From Candidatus Uhrbacteria bacterium (GTDB lineage: Bacteria; Patescibacteriota; Patescibacteriia; JACQRZ01), in assembly GCA_016186045.1 (NCBI GenBank), contig JACPMJ010000008.1, positions 1 through 37,408 on the forward strand: a DNA stretch of 37,408 bases. The letters are read 5' to 3'. How positions within the stretch are numbered: position 1 is the first letter of the stretch; every line of letters starts with the position of its first letter. Of this stretch, positions 22,949-31,749 are shown one piece after another. The position numbers were made by a program, and so were the translations under genes. The notes below the pieces were generated by a model. The model did no database searches. It was not told the origin of the DNA and saw only the letters and a program-made list of their open reading frames with translations.

Positions 22949-25399
22949 TTACCACAAGGGGAGCGATTTTAAAATATCCCCAAGGCCTGGTGGCGTATTT
23001 GCAGTTGCGCGACCAGTATCCTGTATAAATTCTGACGCGATGTTCAAATCCGGATCTCCGCTATAGATACGCTGGAACATGAATTTTCTCGCTATGAGCA
23101 TGCCATCAATATAGAGTGGAATATCATTAGAAAAACGACATGCGCCTGCGTCGCCATCTCCGGTTGTGATAGTCCCTTCTGCAAAAAATATGCCCACGAC
23201 AGGAGCAACTTCTTGGCTAATACGCGCTGTGGGAGTTTTTATCGTCATTGAAACGGCAGGAATGCATGGGTCAAAAATAATATTTCCTCCTTTACCGTTT
23301 TTCTCAAGGACAATCCATGCGACTGAAGCAAGGCTTCGTATGTCAGAAACGCTACCCGATTCATATTGTATCGAGCGGTAAATATATAAATTCCCTCCAT
23401 CCACGATGATAGTGCCTTGTCCTGCTTTTCCCGGAATCCCGTTTTTAAACTCAAAAAGATTGCGCGTGGAATTTGACCCTATGGAAAGATCTCCGTTATT
23501 CCGTACGAATATCCTGTCATCCAATCCTTCAGTCATCACATCAAGAATGCCCTGTTCATTTTCAATGGAAACAACTTTATACCCATGGACATTTCTTGAT
23601 TGTGCGACATTGGGATTCTCAATAAGTTTGTCAATATCCAAAGATCCAAGCGTATTGCGCCGAATATTCCCAATTTTCTGAGAGAATGCAACATCAGGAC
23701 GCTGCTCCCGCTTTAATGCGTCTGTTTTTTTAAGATCTGTGCCGCTCTTTCTCCCTACCTGCTTACACGCGCTTTCAGACTCATCACACGCACTTGTCCA
23801 GTTTGTTATGGAGCCTACAATTCTCTTTTCCGATGAAAGCGCGGTTTTCAACTGGGAAGAAAGTTCGCTATCATCATCTTTTTTTAATGATCCATTTGTT
23901 TTTTTCACAGTCACGCTGGCGTTTGCATCCATACCTGTATCATCTTTTTTTAAAGAAGCATAGAGCGAATAGACCATGCGCACCTCCACGTCATTATCTT
24001 TTTTCTTGAGCCGACGCTCTTCTCCCTCCAATAAGCCGGAAAATGCGGTATTCAAATCAGAGGCCGCATCTGATGCGCCGGATCCGGATTTCTTCTTTAT
24101 TTTTCCTCCTTGTTTTACGATCCGAATTTCACCTCCACCGGAAAGATCGCCGTACGACTGGTTTGCGATGATTTGAGGTTTGCCAATCTTTGTAACGCTT
24201 ACCGTATCATCTGTGCAACATGAGAGCTCAAGTTTTTCTCCCTCACGCAAGTCATCTTCTAATGTTATACCCCCTGAATATAACAAATACTGAACGTTTT
24301 TCCCTGTTGCCGCGCTCGCCCCGCCAAAACCTTTGCGTGAAAACACGCTCCCGCCCGCCGTCTGTATCCATGGGCTTAATAATTGCGTTTTCCATGTGCT
24401 TTTCTCTGTTTCAACATTATAGCTTATCGTACACCCTTTTTGACAGGCAGACTCGTCATACACGTCAACAGTATCCCACTCACTTTGAGGAACTTGCCGA
24501 AGGGTACTGCTGTCAGGAGCGCCCTCAGCATCTCTTTTGAACTCATTGACTCTGTCAATAATATATTTTGCGGAGTCCGAGGGGTCTTTTTTTATGATAT
24601 AATTCCATTCCAATCTATTCTTCTTTTTGATGATAATCAAAAATTCTCCAAACTGCTGCTCAACAACGTCATACCATTTCTCATCGCCTTCTGCATCAGT
24701 CACTTTTGCGTACCGATACGGCGTAGAATACAGCGTCTGTCCGCTGAATACTGTCCAGCCAAGTTTTGGACTCCATGCCCATCCACGAAACTCTTTATGA
24801 TCGGGATCATACGCAACACCGTATTCCTTATCTTTATCAGGACAATCTGTCATATTCTGCGGGCATTGCACTACTCCCCGTAAGCTCATCCATCCGTCAT
24901 CTTTCAATCCGATAGCCTTTATCCAGCCGCTGACCAAAAATGCATATGCGCCGCTGGGGGTTGTTGTTACTGCTTCTATACTGACATCAGGCTCAACTTG
25001 CAAAGAAACACCGTCAGTCTCTACTGTCGGTTTGTCATTTCCGTATGTTTCAGTATCCCTCAGATCTCGCGTCACCGCCCCAGTACATGTCTTGCCCCAG
25101 CATATCCAGCCGTAATTTGGGGACCATGACCAGCCAGCCACCTCCCCTGCCGCATTTTTCGCAATGCCGTATGTTCCGGTTGTCTGTCCTCCTGCCACTA
25201 TTGAACCGCGCTGTGACATCCATCCCATGTTGTCGTTCCATGCCCAGCCGGAAATAGCAACCTCCTTCCCAACTCCTAATTTCTTTTGTATGTCGCTTGG
25301 AAGCTCATTCTGTGGAATACCTGCGTACGCGCGCGGCGCACTGAACAGCATCACCGCGCCCATACACACCATACATATAAAAAAAATAATAGATCGCAT
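22949..25399 (-). CDS. Large secreted protein with GWxWSxxxGW repeats
   Basis: 816 aa. A signal peptide (1-26, ending AYA) directs export. Four Trp-rich repeats follow: GWAWNDNMGW (51-60), GWSWSPNYGW (89-98), a divergent GWIKAIGLKDDGW (158-170) and GWAWSPKLGW (206-215). The middle is Lys/Ser/Asp-rich with several Cys pairs. The last 200 residues are Gly- and Ile-rich, alternating polar and hydrophobic as in beta-solenoids (GTIIVDGGNLYIY, GNIIFDP, GIFFAEGTITTGDG), and end with a Pro/Gly motif NTPPGLGDILKSLPLW. I know such GWAWS repeats from CPR secreted proteins, but no function is established. Its place directly upstream of pilM suggests a surface or pilus-associated role. Confidence 0.8.
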   Translation of the reverse strand: MRSIIFFICMVCMGAVMLFSAPRAYAGIPQNELPSDIQKKLGVGKEVAISGWAWNDNMGWMSQRGSIVAGGQTTGTYGIAKNAAGEVAGWSWSPNYGWICWGKTCTGAVTRDLRDTETYGNDKPTVETDGVSLQVEPDVSIEAVTTTPSGAYAFLVSGWIKAIGLKDDGWMSLRGVVQCPQNMTDCPDKDKEYGVAYDPDHKEFRGWAWSPKLGWTVFSGQTLYSTPYRYAKVTDAEGDEKWYDVVEQQFGEFLIIIKKKNRLEWNYIIKKDPSDSAKYIIDRVNEFKRDAEGAPDSSTLRQVPQSEWDTVDVYDESACQKGCTISYNVETEKSTWKTQLLSPWIQTAGGSVFSRKGFGGASAATGKNVQYLLYSGGITLEDDLREGEKLELSCCTDDTVSVTKIGKPQIIANQSYGDLSGGGEIRIVKQGGKIKKKSGSGASDAASDLNTAFSGLLEGEERRLKKKDNDVEVRMVYSLYASLKKDDTGMDANASVTVKKTNGSLKKDDDSELSSQLKTALSSEKRIVGSITNWTSACDESESACKQVGRKSGTDLKKTDALKREQRPDVAFSQKIGNIRRNTLGSLDIDKLIENPNVAQSRNVHGYKVVSIENEQGILDVMTEGLDDRIFVRNNGDLSIGSNSTRNLFEFKNGIPGKAGQGTIIVDGGNLYIYRSIQYESGSVSDIRSLASVAWIVLEKNGKGGNIIFDPCIPAVSMTIKTPTARISQEVAPVVGIFFAEGTITTGDGDAGACRFSNDIPLYIDGMLIARKFMFQRIYSGDPDLNIASEFIQDTGRATANTPPGLGDILKSLPLW

Positions 25400-25418
25400 A
25401 CTTCCATGAAAAAATGTT

Positions 25419-25447
25419 TTGACGATTCGCTATCTCTATTATATACT
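25419..25447 (+). promoter_or_regulatory. Promoter of the clpC-like gene
   Basis: TTGACG (25419-25424) and TATACT (25442-25447) are separated by 17 bases. The ATG at 25482 follows 34 bases later. A TATAAT on the opposite strand (25438-25443) overlaps and may serve the divergent 816-aa gene, although it lacks a good -35 box. Confidence 0.8.
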
Positions 25448-25481
25448 ATCCTTAGTGAAACTCCTACATTATTTTCCTCAT

Positions 25482-26252
25482 ATGGAAGATACCGCAAAAA
25501 ATTTTACTCACAATCTCCTACGCGTACTGGCACAAGCCGCCCAGCTTGCAACTGCGGAAGGGAAAAACAGGATTGAACCAATCCACCTTTTTTACGGACT
25601 CACAGACCAGGCAGAGCCGTTTTTAACAAACCATTCCTTCAAAAAAAAGCACGCACGCATTCCACAGGCGCATATGCCGCTGATAACACTTTCCCTGTCC
25701 GCAAAAAAAATCATCCTTGACGCGGCAGACATTGCCCATAGTTATAATCAATCCTACGTTGGCACCGAACATCTTCTCGCAAGCCTTTTGGAACACCAAA
25801 ATCACGAACTTCAAAAAATGATCAGTAGGATGAACATCAACCCAAAAGAGATGCGCCAAAGCCTTGCGACGCGACTCAAAACTTCCGCGCATATTGTAGA
25901 CATTTTAGAATCCCTCTTTCCGCCACAGGATCTCCCTACGGACGCGCCACCGCACACTCATGAGGAGCCGAGTGCCGCTCAGCCGACACCACGCCAAAAA
26001 AAAATTTCCGCACTTGAGTACTTTGGCTGCAATATCACGAACCACACGCATGCGCAAAACCTGGATCCGTGCATTGGCCGCGAAATAGAGATGAATCGCC
26101 TCGTCAGAATCTTATGCCGTCGCACCAAAACAATCCGGTGCTTGTTGGCGCTCCGGGAGTGGGAAAAACCGCCATTGTTGAGGGACTCGCAAAAAAAATC
26201 TCCAGCGGAGATGTGCCGTCGGTGCCCCGCGGAAAAAAAATCTATTCCTTAA
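25482..26252 (+). CDS. clpC: ClpC-like ATPase, N-terminal fragment (frameshifted gene)
   Basis: The 5' part of a ClpA/B/C-type unfoldase. Residues 1-140 form the double Clp N-domain ([13 protein letters not shown] is the second repeat). A linker follows, then the start of AAA1 ([19 protein letters not shown]). After that Lys the frame departs from the family and ends at 26252. The family sequence continues with [14 protein letters not shown] in another frame. Inserting one A in the A-run at 26127-26130 restores a single 809-codon frame, the normal ClpC length. Start chosen at ATG 25482 because the frame upstream lies inside the promoter. This is a recent mutation or a sequencing/assembly error. 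Confidence 0.85.
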   Translation: MEDTAKNFTHNLLRVLAQAAQLATAEGKNRIEPIHLFYGLTDQAEPFLTNHSFKKKHARIPQAHMPLITLSLSAKKIILDAADIAHSYNQSYVGTEHLLASLLEHQNHELQKMISRMNINPKEMRQSLATRLKTSAHIVDILESLFPPQDLPTDAPPHTHEEPSAAQPTPRQKKISALEYFGCNITNHTHAQNLDPCIGREIEMNRLVRILCRRTKTIRCLLALREWEKPPLLRDSQKKSPAEMCRRCPAEKKSIP

Positions 26253-27910
26253 GTCTCACATCACTTACCGCAGGCAGTGCATTTCGTGGAGAACTGGAGA
26301 TGCGCTTCAAGCAAATTCTTGAGGAGGTAAAAGCTGACCCGTCTGTTATTATTTTCATTGATGAAATTCATAATCTTGTGGGCGCTGGTTCGTCAAACGG
26401 ATCTTTGGACGCGGGCAATATCCTGAAGCCGGCGCTTGCGCGCGGAGAATTGCGCTGTATTGGCGCAACCACGTTTGCGGAATACAAAAAATTCATTGAA
26501 GATGATCCCGCATTGGAGCGCAGATTCCAGATGATCGCGGTACGGCCGTCTTCCTGTGAAGAATCCGAGTCCATTATCCTCGGCCTTCGGCCATACTATG
26601 AGGCGTACCACCGAGTAAAAATTACACCCGAGGCGGTGTCTGCGGCAGTTCACCTGAGCGACCGGTATATCACGGAAAAATGCCTTCCGGACAAGGCGAT
26701 AGACCTCATTGACGAAGCCGCGGCAAAAATGAAGGTGGAAACAGGCTGTTTAGAAACAAAACAGCAGAAATCCGGCAATGGATGGGAACACTCTCTTGCG
26801 GCATACACCGAACGGCAATCGCCTCAAAACCATGCATATTCGTCTCCTCTTTTTGAATCCCCATTTTTCAAAGAACACAAAGCTCCATACATAGGAACAC
26901 TTGTGGAATCCCATATCATCCAAATCGTCTCTGAAATAACCGGCATCCCCAGCACACGCCTGGCATATGGCGAACGCGAGAAGCTCCGCGTGCTTGAGAC
27001 GACACTTTCAGAAAAAATCGTCGGACAAGAGCATGTGAAAAAAACCGTGGCAAATTTCATCCGACGCGCGCGAAGCGGACTCACAAAAAAAGGCAGGCCA
27101 TTGGCGTCATTTGCATTCCTGGGTCCGAGTGGCGTAGGAAAAACAGAGCTTGCGAAAACGCTTGCGCAGGAAATTTTTGGTCCTGATGGCATGATAAAAT
27201 TGGATATGTCTGAATTTTCCGAAAGCTTTACCATCTCACGGCTCATTGGCGCGCCCAGCGGATACATTGGATACAAAGAGGGCGGCAAACTGACTGAGAG
27301 CGTGCGTCAACGGCCATATTCACTCATACTTTTTGACGAGATAGAAAAAGCGCACCCAAAGATCCTCCAGCTCCTGCTCCAGATTCTTGAGGATGGGACC
27401 CTCACGGATGCCGCGGGAAAAAAGGTTGATTTTTCAAACACGATCATTGTACTTACCTCAAATATCGGATCGAATAAGCTTATCTCCGGTAATACACTAG
27501 GATTTTCAGAGACAGAACAAGTATCTTCCCATGCGCAGGAAACCATTCTCAAGGAACTTAAGGAGTTCATGAACCCGGAACTTTTGAACAGGATTGACGC
27601 GTCATGTATCTTTCATTCGCTCACGGATCGAGATATTCGCGCGATCACAGACCTCCAACTTTCCGAGCTGAAAGAAAAAATGCAGAGTCAGCACATCACG
27701 CTTCGCATTACTAAACGAGCAATATGCTTTATTGCCACGCGATCATACCACCCCACGGCGGGCGCGCGCCATATCCGGCACACCATTGAACAGCTCATAG
27801 AGCACGCTCTTGCCGATACTCTTCTCTCATCTGAAAAAAAACCGTATACTATATGTGTGGATATGAAAAAGAATGCGATCGTCTGCACAAGCTCCCATAT
27901 TCCATGCTAA
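26114..27910 (+). CDS. clpC: ClpC-like ATPase, C-terminal fragment (frameshifted gene)
   Basis: The 3' part of the split gene; homology begins at NNPVLVG, near 26131. AAA1 has Walker A GAPGVGKT, Walker [10 protein letters not shown] and the arginine-finger region ERRFQ. The middle-domain position holds a Ser/Pro/His-rich stretch of about 60 residues instead of the coiled coil expected in ClpC. AAA2 has Walker A GPSGVGKT, Walker [18 protein letters not shown] and the sensor-2 GARHIRH. The protein would unfold substrates for ClpP or act as a disaggregase; clpP is not in the window. The first codons from ATG 26114 overlap the upstream fragment in another frame. The gene ends 9 bases before the next gene. 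Confidence 0.85.
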   Translation: MPSHQNNPVLVGAPGVGKTAIVEGLAKKISSGDVPSVPRGKKIYSLSLTSLTAGSAFRGELEMRFKQILEEVKADPSVIIFIDEIHNLVGAGSSNGSLDAGNILKPALARGELRCIGATTFAEYKKFIEDDPALERRFQMIAVRPSSCEESESIILGLRPYYEAYHRVKITPEAVSAAVHLSDRYITEKCLPDKAIDLIDEAAAKMKVETGCLETKQQKSGNGWEHSLAAYTERQSPQNHAYSSPLFESPFFKEHKAPYIGTLVESHIIQIVSEITGIPSTRLAYGEREKLRVLETTLSEKIVGQEHVKKTVANFIRRARSGLTKKGRPLASFAFLGPSGVGKTELAKTLAQEIFGPDGMIKLDMSEFSESFTISRLIGAPSGYIGYKEGGKLTESVRQRPYSLILFDEIEKAHPKILQLLLQILEDGTLTDAAGKKVDFSNTIIVLTSNIGSNKLISGNTLGFSETEQVSSHAQETILKELKEFMNPELLNRIDASCIFHSLTDRDIRAITDLQLSELKEKMQSQHITLRITKRAICFIATRSYHPTAGARHIRHTIEQLIEHALADTLLSSEKKPYTICVDMKKNAIVCTSSHIPC

Positions 27911-27919
27911 CCCTTTTAT

Positions 27920-28291
27920 ATGGGGAATCCAATCGGGAATAAAATGAAATCAGGGATGGTTTCAGTAAGTCTTAGCGCCTTAGGAGGTGCGCTTATGTCT
28001 TTTAATCCTCTCTTAATCATCACGGTAGGTACATCTTTTGTTTTTCTGCTCTGGGTAAATTTCATCGGCTGGAATCTTCTTCCTATGTTGCGGCCACTTT
28101 TAGTAGAACCAGGGAATGAGCTTGTGTTTTTTTCCAGTGAATTCCGCGGACTCCTTCACATATTCGCGCTTATATTCTTTACTTTTATCTACCTTCTTGA
28201 GATCATGTTTTTTATCGCAGTCATCATTTTTATCATTAACACTATCCAGGGACTACTTCCACCGCCCCTTGATTCACTTTTCAAATTTTAA
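27920..28291 (+). CDS. Small membrane protein, 123 aa
   Basis: I do not recognise this family. There are three hydrophobic segments (about 18-37, 38-58 and 77-108, the last perhaps two helices). The N-terminus MGNPIGNKMKSG is basic; there is no cleavable signal peptide. It lies 9 bases after the clpC-like gene and 19 bases before the propeller gene, so it is probably co-transcribed with both. Its closeness to the VirB2-like array makes a role in the same envelope complex possible, but nothing in the sequence proves it. Confidence 0.65.
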   Translation: MGNPIGNKMKSGMVSVSLSALGGALMSFNPLLIITVGTSFVFLLWVNFIGWNLLPMLRPLLVEPGNELVFFSSEFRGLLHIFALIFFTFIYLLEIMFFIAVIIFIINTIQGLLPPPLDSLFKF

Positions 28292-28310
28292 ACTATTTCT
28301 CAAAAAAATT

Positions 28311-29615
28311 ATGAAAAATTTTGACTGGAAACGCATCGCGCTTATCATCGGATTTATTTTTCTTGTGTTTCTTTTTGCGTTTCTTCTCTATCGGTTCTTT
28401 TTTGCTCCTTCTCCTCCACCACCACCTCCACCACCATCGCCAAAAGAGCTCCCGATACCAACCGGACTCAAGACCGGAAAAGAACGCATTGTGCCTCCCG
28501 GTATAAAAAAACCGCCAAAACCACCGCCCGGGCCAAATGAACCAATTATCACTCCCATTGGAGAGCCGTCTCCGACTTTTATATCAGAAAAAAAGCCAGT
28601 GCAGGAAATGGCTCGAGATCCGCTCAATAATCCTCTTCCGGTCAAGCAAGTCCAGGAGGACCGCAATATCAATCCTCAGATCGCGCCTGACGGCAAAGGA
28701 GTGCAAACGTTTGACAGCTATACCGGAGAATTTCTCCATATCAAACCGGACGGAACTTCGGAAAAACTGACAGACAAAATATTCGTAGGGGCGGAAAAGG
28801 TGACATGGTCTCCGCAAGGAGACAAAGCGGTCATGAAATTCATTGATCTTTCCACGGTACTGTATGACTTTGAAAAGAAAAAACAGTATGTGCTTCCGGA
28901 ACACTGGAACGAGTTCAAATTCTCTCCGGATGGGGAAAAAATTGCGTTCAAAAGCGTTCCAAAAGCTCCTGAAAATCGCTGGATCGTCACCACCAACCCG
29001 GATGGAAGCGGACCCCAGCTCATTGCGCCCATGAGTGACAGAAACGGAACATTTGAAATCTCGTGGTCACCATCTGACCAAATCGTCGCATACTATCGCG
29101 TGGGAGAAGACGCAAGTCGGCAAAAAATCTATTTTGTGGGAAAAAATGACGAAAATTTCAAGTCTATGATTGTCAACGGCCGTGACATCGTAAGTCAATG
29201 GTCTCCAAACGGCGATCGACTGCTGTACAGCGGATATACCATGGATTCAGGTCTCAAGCCTGACCTTTGGATCGTGGATGCGCTTGGAGACTCCATCGGA
29301 GGAAATCAACGATTCTTGGGTGTGCAGACATGGGCTGATAAATGCACGTTTGCGAGCAACACCATCCTCTATTGCGCGGTTCCAAAAGAACTTGTCCGCG
29401 GAGCAGGCGTTCTCCGCACCGTTGGCGATGCCGGAGAAGATGATATTTACAAAATCAATACGTTCAGCGGATACAAGGAGCTTATCGCGACATTTGACAC
29501 CAAACATACCATAAGCAAACTTATGCTTTCAGACGACCAGTCCATCCTCTACTTTACGGAAAAAGATTCCGGTACTATTTTCCAAGTTCAGCTTTATCAG
29601 CGTCCGCAGTCATAA
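28311..29615 (+). CDS. Membrane-anchored TolB/WD40-like beta-propeller protein
   Basis: 434 aa from the ATG at 28311. A short cytoplasmic N-terminus leads into one membrane helix (about 9-28). A proline-rich linker follows (about 33-90, including eight consecutive Pro). From about 110 to the end, repeated PD40/TolB-type blades occur: INPQIAPDGKG, VTWSPQGDKAVM, FKFSPDGEKIAF, ISWSPSDQIVAY, SQWSPNGDRLLYSG, LMLSDDQSILYF. The propeller should face outward and bind a partner or ligand rather than catalyse. A frame extends upstream over the preceding gene, but the ATG just before the membrane helix is the sensible start. An intrinsic terminator follows. Confidence 0.85.
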   Translation: MKNFDWKRIALIIGFIFLVFLFAFLLYRFFFAPSPPPPPPPPSPKELPIPTGLKTGKERIVPPGIKKPPKPPPGPNEPIITPIGEPSPTFISEKKPVQEMARDPLNNPLPVKQVQEDRNINPQIAPDGKGVQTFDSYTGEFLHIKPDGTSEKLTDKIFVGAEKVTWSPQGDKAVMKFIDLSTVLYDFEKKKQYVLPEHWNEFKFSPDGEKIAFKSVPKAPENRWIVTTNPDGSGPQLIAPMSDRNGTFEISWSPSDQIVAYYRVGEDASRQKIYFVGKNDENFKSMIVNGRDIVSQWSPNGDRLLYSGYTMDSGLKPDLWIVDALGDSIGGNQRFLGVQTWADKCTFASNTILYCAVPKELVRGAGVLRTVGDAGEDDIYKINTFSGYKELIATFDTKHTISKLMLSDDQSILYFTEKDSGTIFQVQLYQRPQS

Positions 29616-29624
29616 TGCCGAATA

Positions 29625-29660
29625 CAAAAAACCAATCCATTCCCCAAGGGTTGGTTTTTT
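29625..29660 (+). terminator. Intrinsic terminator after the propeller gene
   Basis: AAAAAACCAA (29625-29634) pairs with TTGGTTTTTT (29651-29660), which also supplies the T-tract. The A-run on the other arm makes it symmetrical, so it could work in both directions. It separates the propeller gene from the VirB2-like array. Confidence 0.85.
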
Positions 29661-29707
29661 GATATACTGATATCAGTAGGAAGTTCTCGGTTGTCAATTC
29701 AGGGCAT

Positions 29708-30241
29708 ATGAAAAAAATCACGTTGCATTCTTTTTTTGCACTCTGGATATGCGCTCTTTTTTTTATTTCCGCGACAGGAGCAGGCGCGCAAGGAGACATC
29801 CGGTCAAGCAGCCAGATCCCGGATCTCAAACTACAAATACCCATTGACAAGATCATCGGCGCCGGCAATACCCAGCTCCAATCCAGCGCCACTACGCCAC
29901 ATCCAAACGCGCGCCTTCCAGTGGGCAAACTCTCACAAATCGCAGGAAATGAACTCGCACAAGGAGGCGGACTGGGTACGTATGTTTCTGTACTTTCTCA
30001 ATGGCTTGTGGGCGCCATTTCACTGCTCGCGGTGATCTTTCTCATGGCTGGCGGCATTGTCTGGCTGACTGCGGCTGGAAATTCGCAACAAGTAAATTTC
30101 GCAAAAAAACTTATCACAGATACTCTCGTGGCGCTTCTCATTACTTTGTCAATATACATTATTCTTTCAACAATCAGTAAAAATCTTGTGGAGTTGCGGC
30201 TTCTCGCACCAGGAGGAATATCCACTGTGCAGAAAAAATAA
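29708..30241 (+). CDS. VirB2/TrbC-like two-helix protein, array member 1
   Basis: 177 aa. It has a signal peptide (1-27, cleavage likely after AGA), the LQIPID motif (42-47), and a spacer of about 50 residues longer than in the other members. The hairpin follows: helix 1 about 99-122 (WLVGAISLLAVIFLMAGGIVWLTA), a basic loop with FAKKLITD, and helix 2 about 138-157. The tail is short and ends STVQKK, as in member 2. Size and topology match VirB2/TrbC pilins (two helices, both ends outside after cleavage), which polymerise into conjugative pili. Whether this one polymerises is unknown. It is the first of five tandem homologues. Confidence 0.85.
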   Translation: MKKITLHSFFALWICALFFISATGAGAQGDIRSSSQIPDLKLQIPIDKIIGAGNTQLQSSATTPHPNARLPVGKLSQIAGNELAQGGGLGTYVSVLSQWLVGAISLLAVIFLMAGGIVWLTAAGNSQQVNFAKKLITDTLVALLITLSIYIILSTISKNLVELRLLAPGGISTVQKK

Positions 30242-30255
30242 TTTTCTTAAAAACC

Positions 30256-30693
30256 ATGGCACATAAAAATAAAAAAGGTACATATACTATTCCTGTTCTT
30301 TTTTTCGCGATCTGTTTTTTATTTTTTCTTCATACATCTTATGCGCTTGCCCAAGTAAAACTCCAAATACCGGTAGATAAGCTTGCGGAAGTCTCACAGG
30401 CGGAAATGAATCAAGGCAAAGGCATCATAGTATACTTAGTGGCAATCTATACATGGCTTGTGGGAGTCATCTCTCTACTCGCGGTGATCTTTCTCATGGT
30501 TGGCGGACTTATCTGGCTCACGGCGCGAGGATCACAAAAACAACTGGGGTTTGCAAAAAAACTTATTTTGGATTCGCTTTGGGGTCTTGGGATTGCTTTG
30601 GGATCTTTTTTGTTTCTTTCCGCTATTAATCCAAATCTTGTAAAATTTGGTGACATTACATTGGAGAAAACATCTACCGTACAGAAAAAATAA
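30256..30693 (+). CDS. VirB2/TrbC-like two-helix protein, array member 2
   Basis: 145 aa, the most pilin-like member. It has a signal peptide (1-32, ending ALA), then VKLQIPVDK and a short spacer. Helix 1 (about 66-90) contains WLVGVISLLAVIFLMVGGLIWLTA, the basic loop is RGSQKQLGFAKKLILD, and helix 2 (about 105-123) is followed by INPNLVKF. The tail ends STVQKK. Fifty-five bases in the loop region are nearly identical to member 3, which points to a recent duplication or gene conversion. It lies 14 bases after member 1. It could be the structural subunit that the longer, hydrolase-bearing members join. Confidence 0.87.
   Translation: MAHKNKKGTYTIPVLFFAICFLFFLHTSYALAQVKLQIPVDKLAEVSQAEMNQGKGIIVYLVAIYTWLVGVISLLAVIFLMVGGLIWLTARGSQKQLGFAKKLILDSLWGLGIALGSFLFLSAINPNLVKFGDITLEKTSTVQKK
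30512..30566 (+). repeat. 55-bp direct repeat, copy 1 (in array member 2)
   Basis: 54 of 55 bases match the copy at 30971-31025. The repeat encodes WLTARGSQKQLGFAKKL, the end of helix 1 and the cytoplasmic loop. Confidence 0.9.
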
Positions 30694-30711
30694 TCTTACT
30701 CCTTACCTATC

Positions 30712-31749
30712 ATGCGTTCCATAAGAAACATACTCCTTCTTGCCTGTATTCCCTTCATGATTGTTTGGGGGATATTATTCATGCCGCTCATTCCCACTTT
30801 TGCCCAAGAGGTGCGGCTTCAGATTCCCATTCCGGGATTGAATGCTTCAATAAAGGCGTGCGAAGGCGCGCTGTGCTTTGGCGTTGCGCAATATATTGTC
30901 GCAATCGCGAAGTGGCTCGTGGGCGTCATTTCATTGCTCGCAGTGATTTTTATTATGGTTGGCGGTATCGTCTGGCTCACGGCGCGAGGATCGCAAAAAC
31001 AACTGGGGTTTGCAAAAAAACTTATCAAAGATTCTTTCGTAGGACTTGGGATTGCCATAGGATCATATTTTATACTCTTCATGATAAATCCGAATCTGGT
31101 GAACTTTGCGGGGTTTGGTGTGGAGAAGATTGAAGGAATTGATTTTCAGCTTCCAGAGGCAAATCCCACAGATATTCAAGATGGTGGAGATAGTAATGAA
31201 AAAGCTAAAATACCTACAAACTTATCCTCAAACAGCATTTATTGCCCAAAATCAGGAGGCGCTAAAGAATTTGAAAAAATTATCAAAAGTTTTAAAGGCA
31301 AGGTAGCGTATCGATTCGGCGGAAAAGGTGGCTCTCCACCATATAAAGAAACAAATCCTGATTATATGAAGTATAATACTTACTGTCCTCCTGGTAATGA
31401 ATGTTTTGATTGCTCTGGATTTGTAAATATTGTTTTTTTATGTGCCGGACTTCAGTCACCTGGTGGAGGTACAGACGATATTTTTTCAGGTACTGAAAAA
31501 ATTATTTCTTGGGACGTCGCAAAACAAACGATCAATGACAAAGAACTTAAACCTGGCGATCTTATCGGTTATCTAAAAAGTGAAACAACGCATCCGGCCG
31601 GTCATGTACTTTTATATGCTGGGGGTGGTCTTTTTATCCAAACAACAAGCTCAGGTGGGCATCCAGGTCGCCAACCAGGCGCAAATCCAAAACAGAGTTC
31701 GATGTCTCATGTGCCCATGAAAGATTACAAACACATAAAGCGCTTATGA
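30712..31749 (+). CDS. VirB2/TrbC-like hairpin fused to an NlpC/P60 endopeptidase, array member 3
   Basis: 345 aa. It has a signal peptide (1-31, ending TFA), VRLQIPI (35-41), a Cys pair (C50, C55), helix 1 (about 68-91), a basic loop, helix 2 (about 108-124) and INPNLVNF. A polar linker (about 140-195) leads to an NlpC/P60 domain: AYRFGGKG (199-206), catalytic Cys234 in DCSGF, and His298 in GHVLLYAGGG. Such enzymes cleave D-Glu-gamma-diaminoacyl bonds in peptidoglycan stems. By the positive-inside rule, the loop is cytoplasmic and the enzyme faces outward. The stop overlaps the next start (ATGA at 31746-31749), so the two are translationally coupled. Confidence 0.9.
   Translation: MRSIRNILLLACIPFMIVWGILFMPLIPTFAQEVRLQIPIPGLNASIKACEGALCFGVAQYIVAIAKWLVGVISLLAVIFIMVGGIVWLTARGSQKQLGFAKKLIKDSFVGLGIAIGSYFILFMINPNLVNFAGFGVEKIEGIDFQLPEANPTDIQDGGDSNEKAKIPTNLSSNSIYCPKSGGAKEFEKIIKSFKGKVAYRFGGKGGSPPYKETNPDYMKYNTYCPPGNECFDCSGFVNIVFLCAGLQSPGGGTDDIFSGTEKIISWDVAKQTINDKELKPGDLIGYLKSETTHPAGHVLLYAGGGLFIQTTSSGGHPGRQPGANPKQSSMSHVPMKDYKHIKRL
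30971..31025 (+). repeat. 55-bp direct repeat, copy 2 (in array member 3)
   Basis: Differs from the copy at 30512-30566 by a single A/G substitution, which is silent (both codons Ser). Confidence 0.9.

Noticed and set aside
26120-26140. Programmed -1 ribosomal frameshift in the clpC-like gene
   Set aside because: The ACC-AAA-ACA context is not a X-XXY-YYZ slippery heptamer and no downstream pseudoknot was recognised.
28410-28440. CCX-rich run resembling a tandem repeat
   Set aside because: It encodes the polyproline stalk of the propeller protein; not an independent repeat or CRISPR array. No CRISPR array was seen anywhere.
29640-29668. Promoter for the VirB2-like array just after the terminator (TATACT at 29663-29668)
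   Set aside because: The -10 box is good, but the -35 position reads TTCCCC, so I do not call it.
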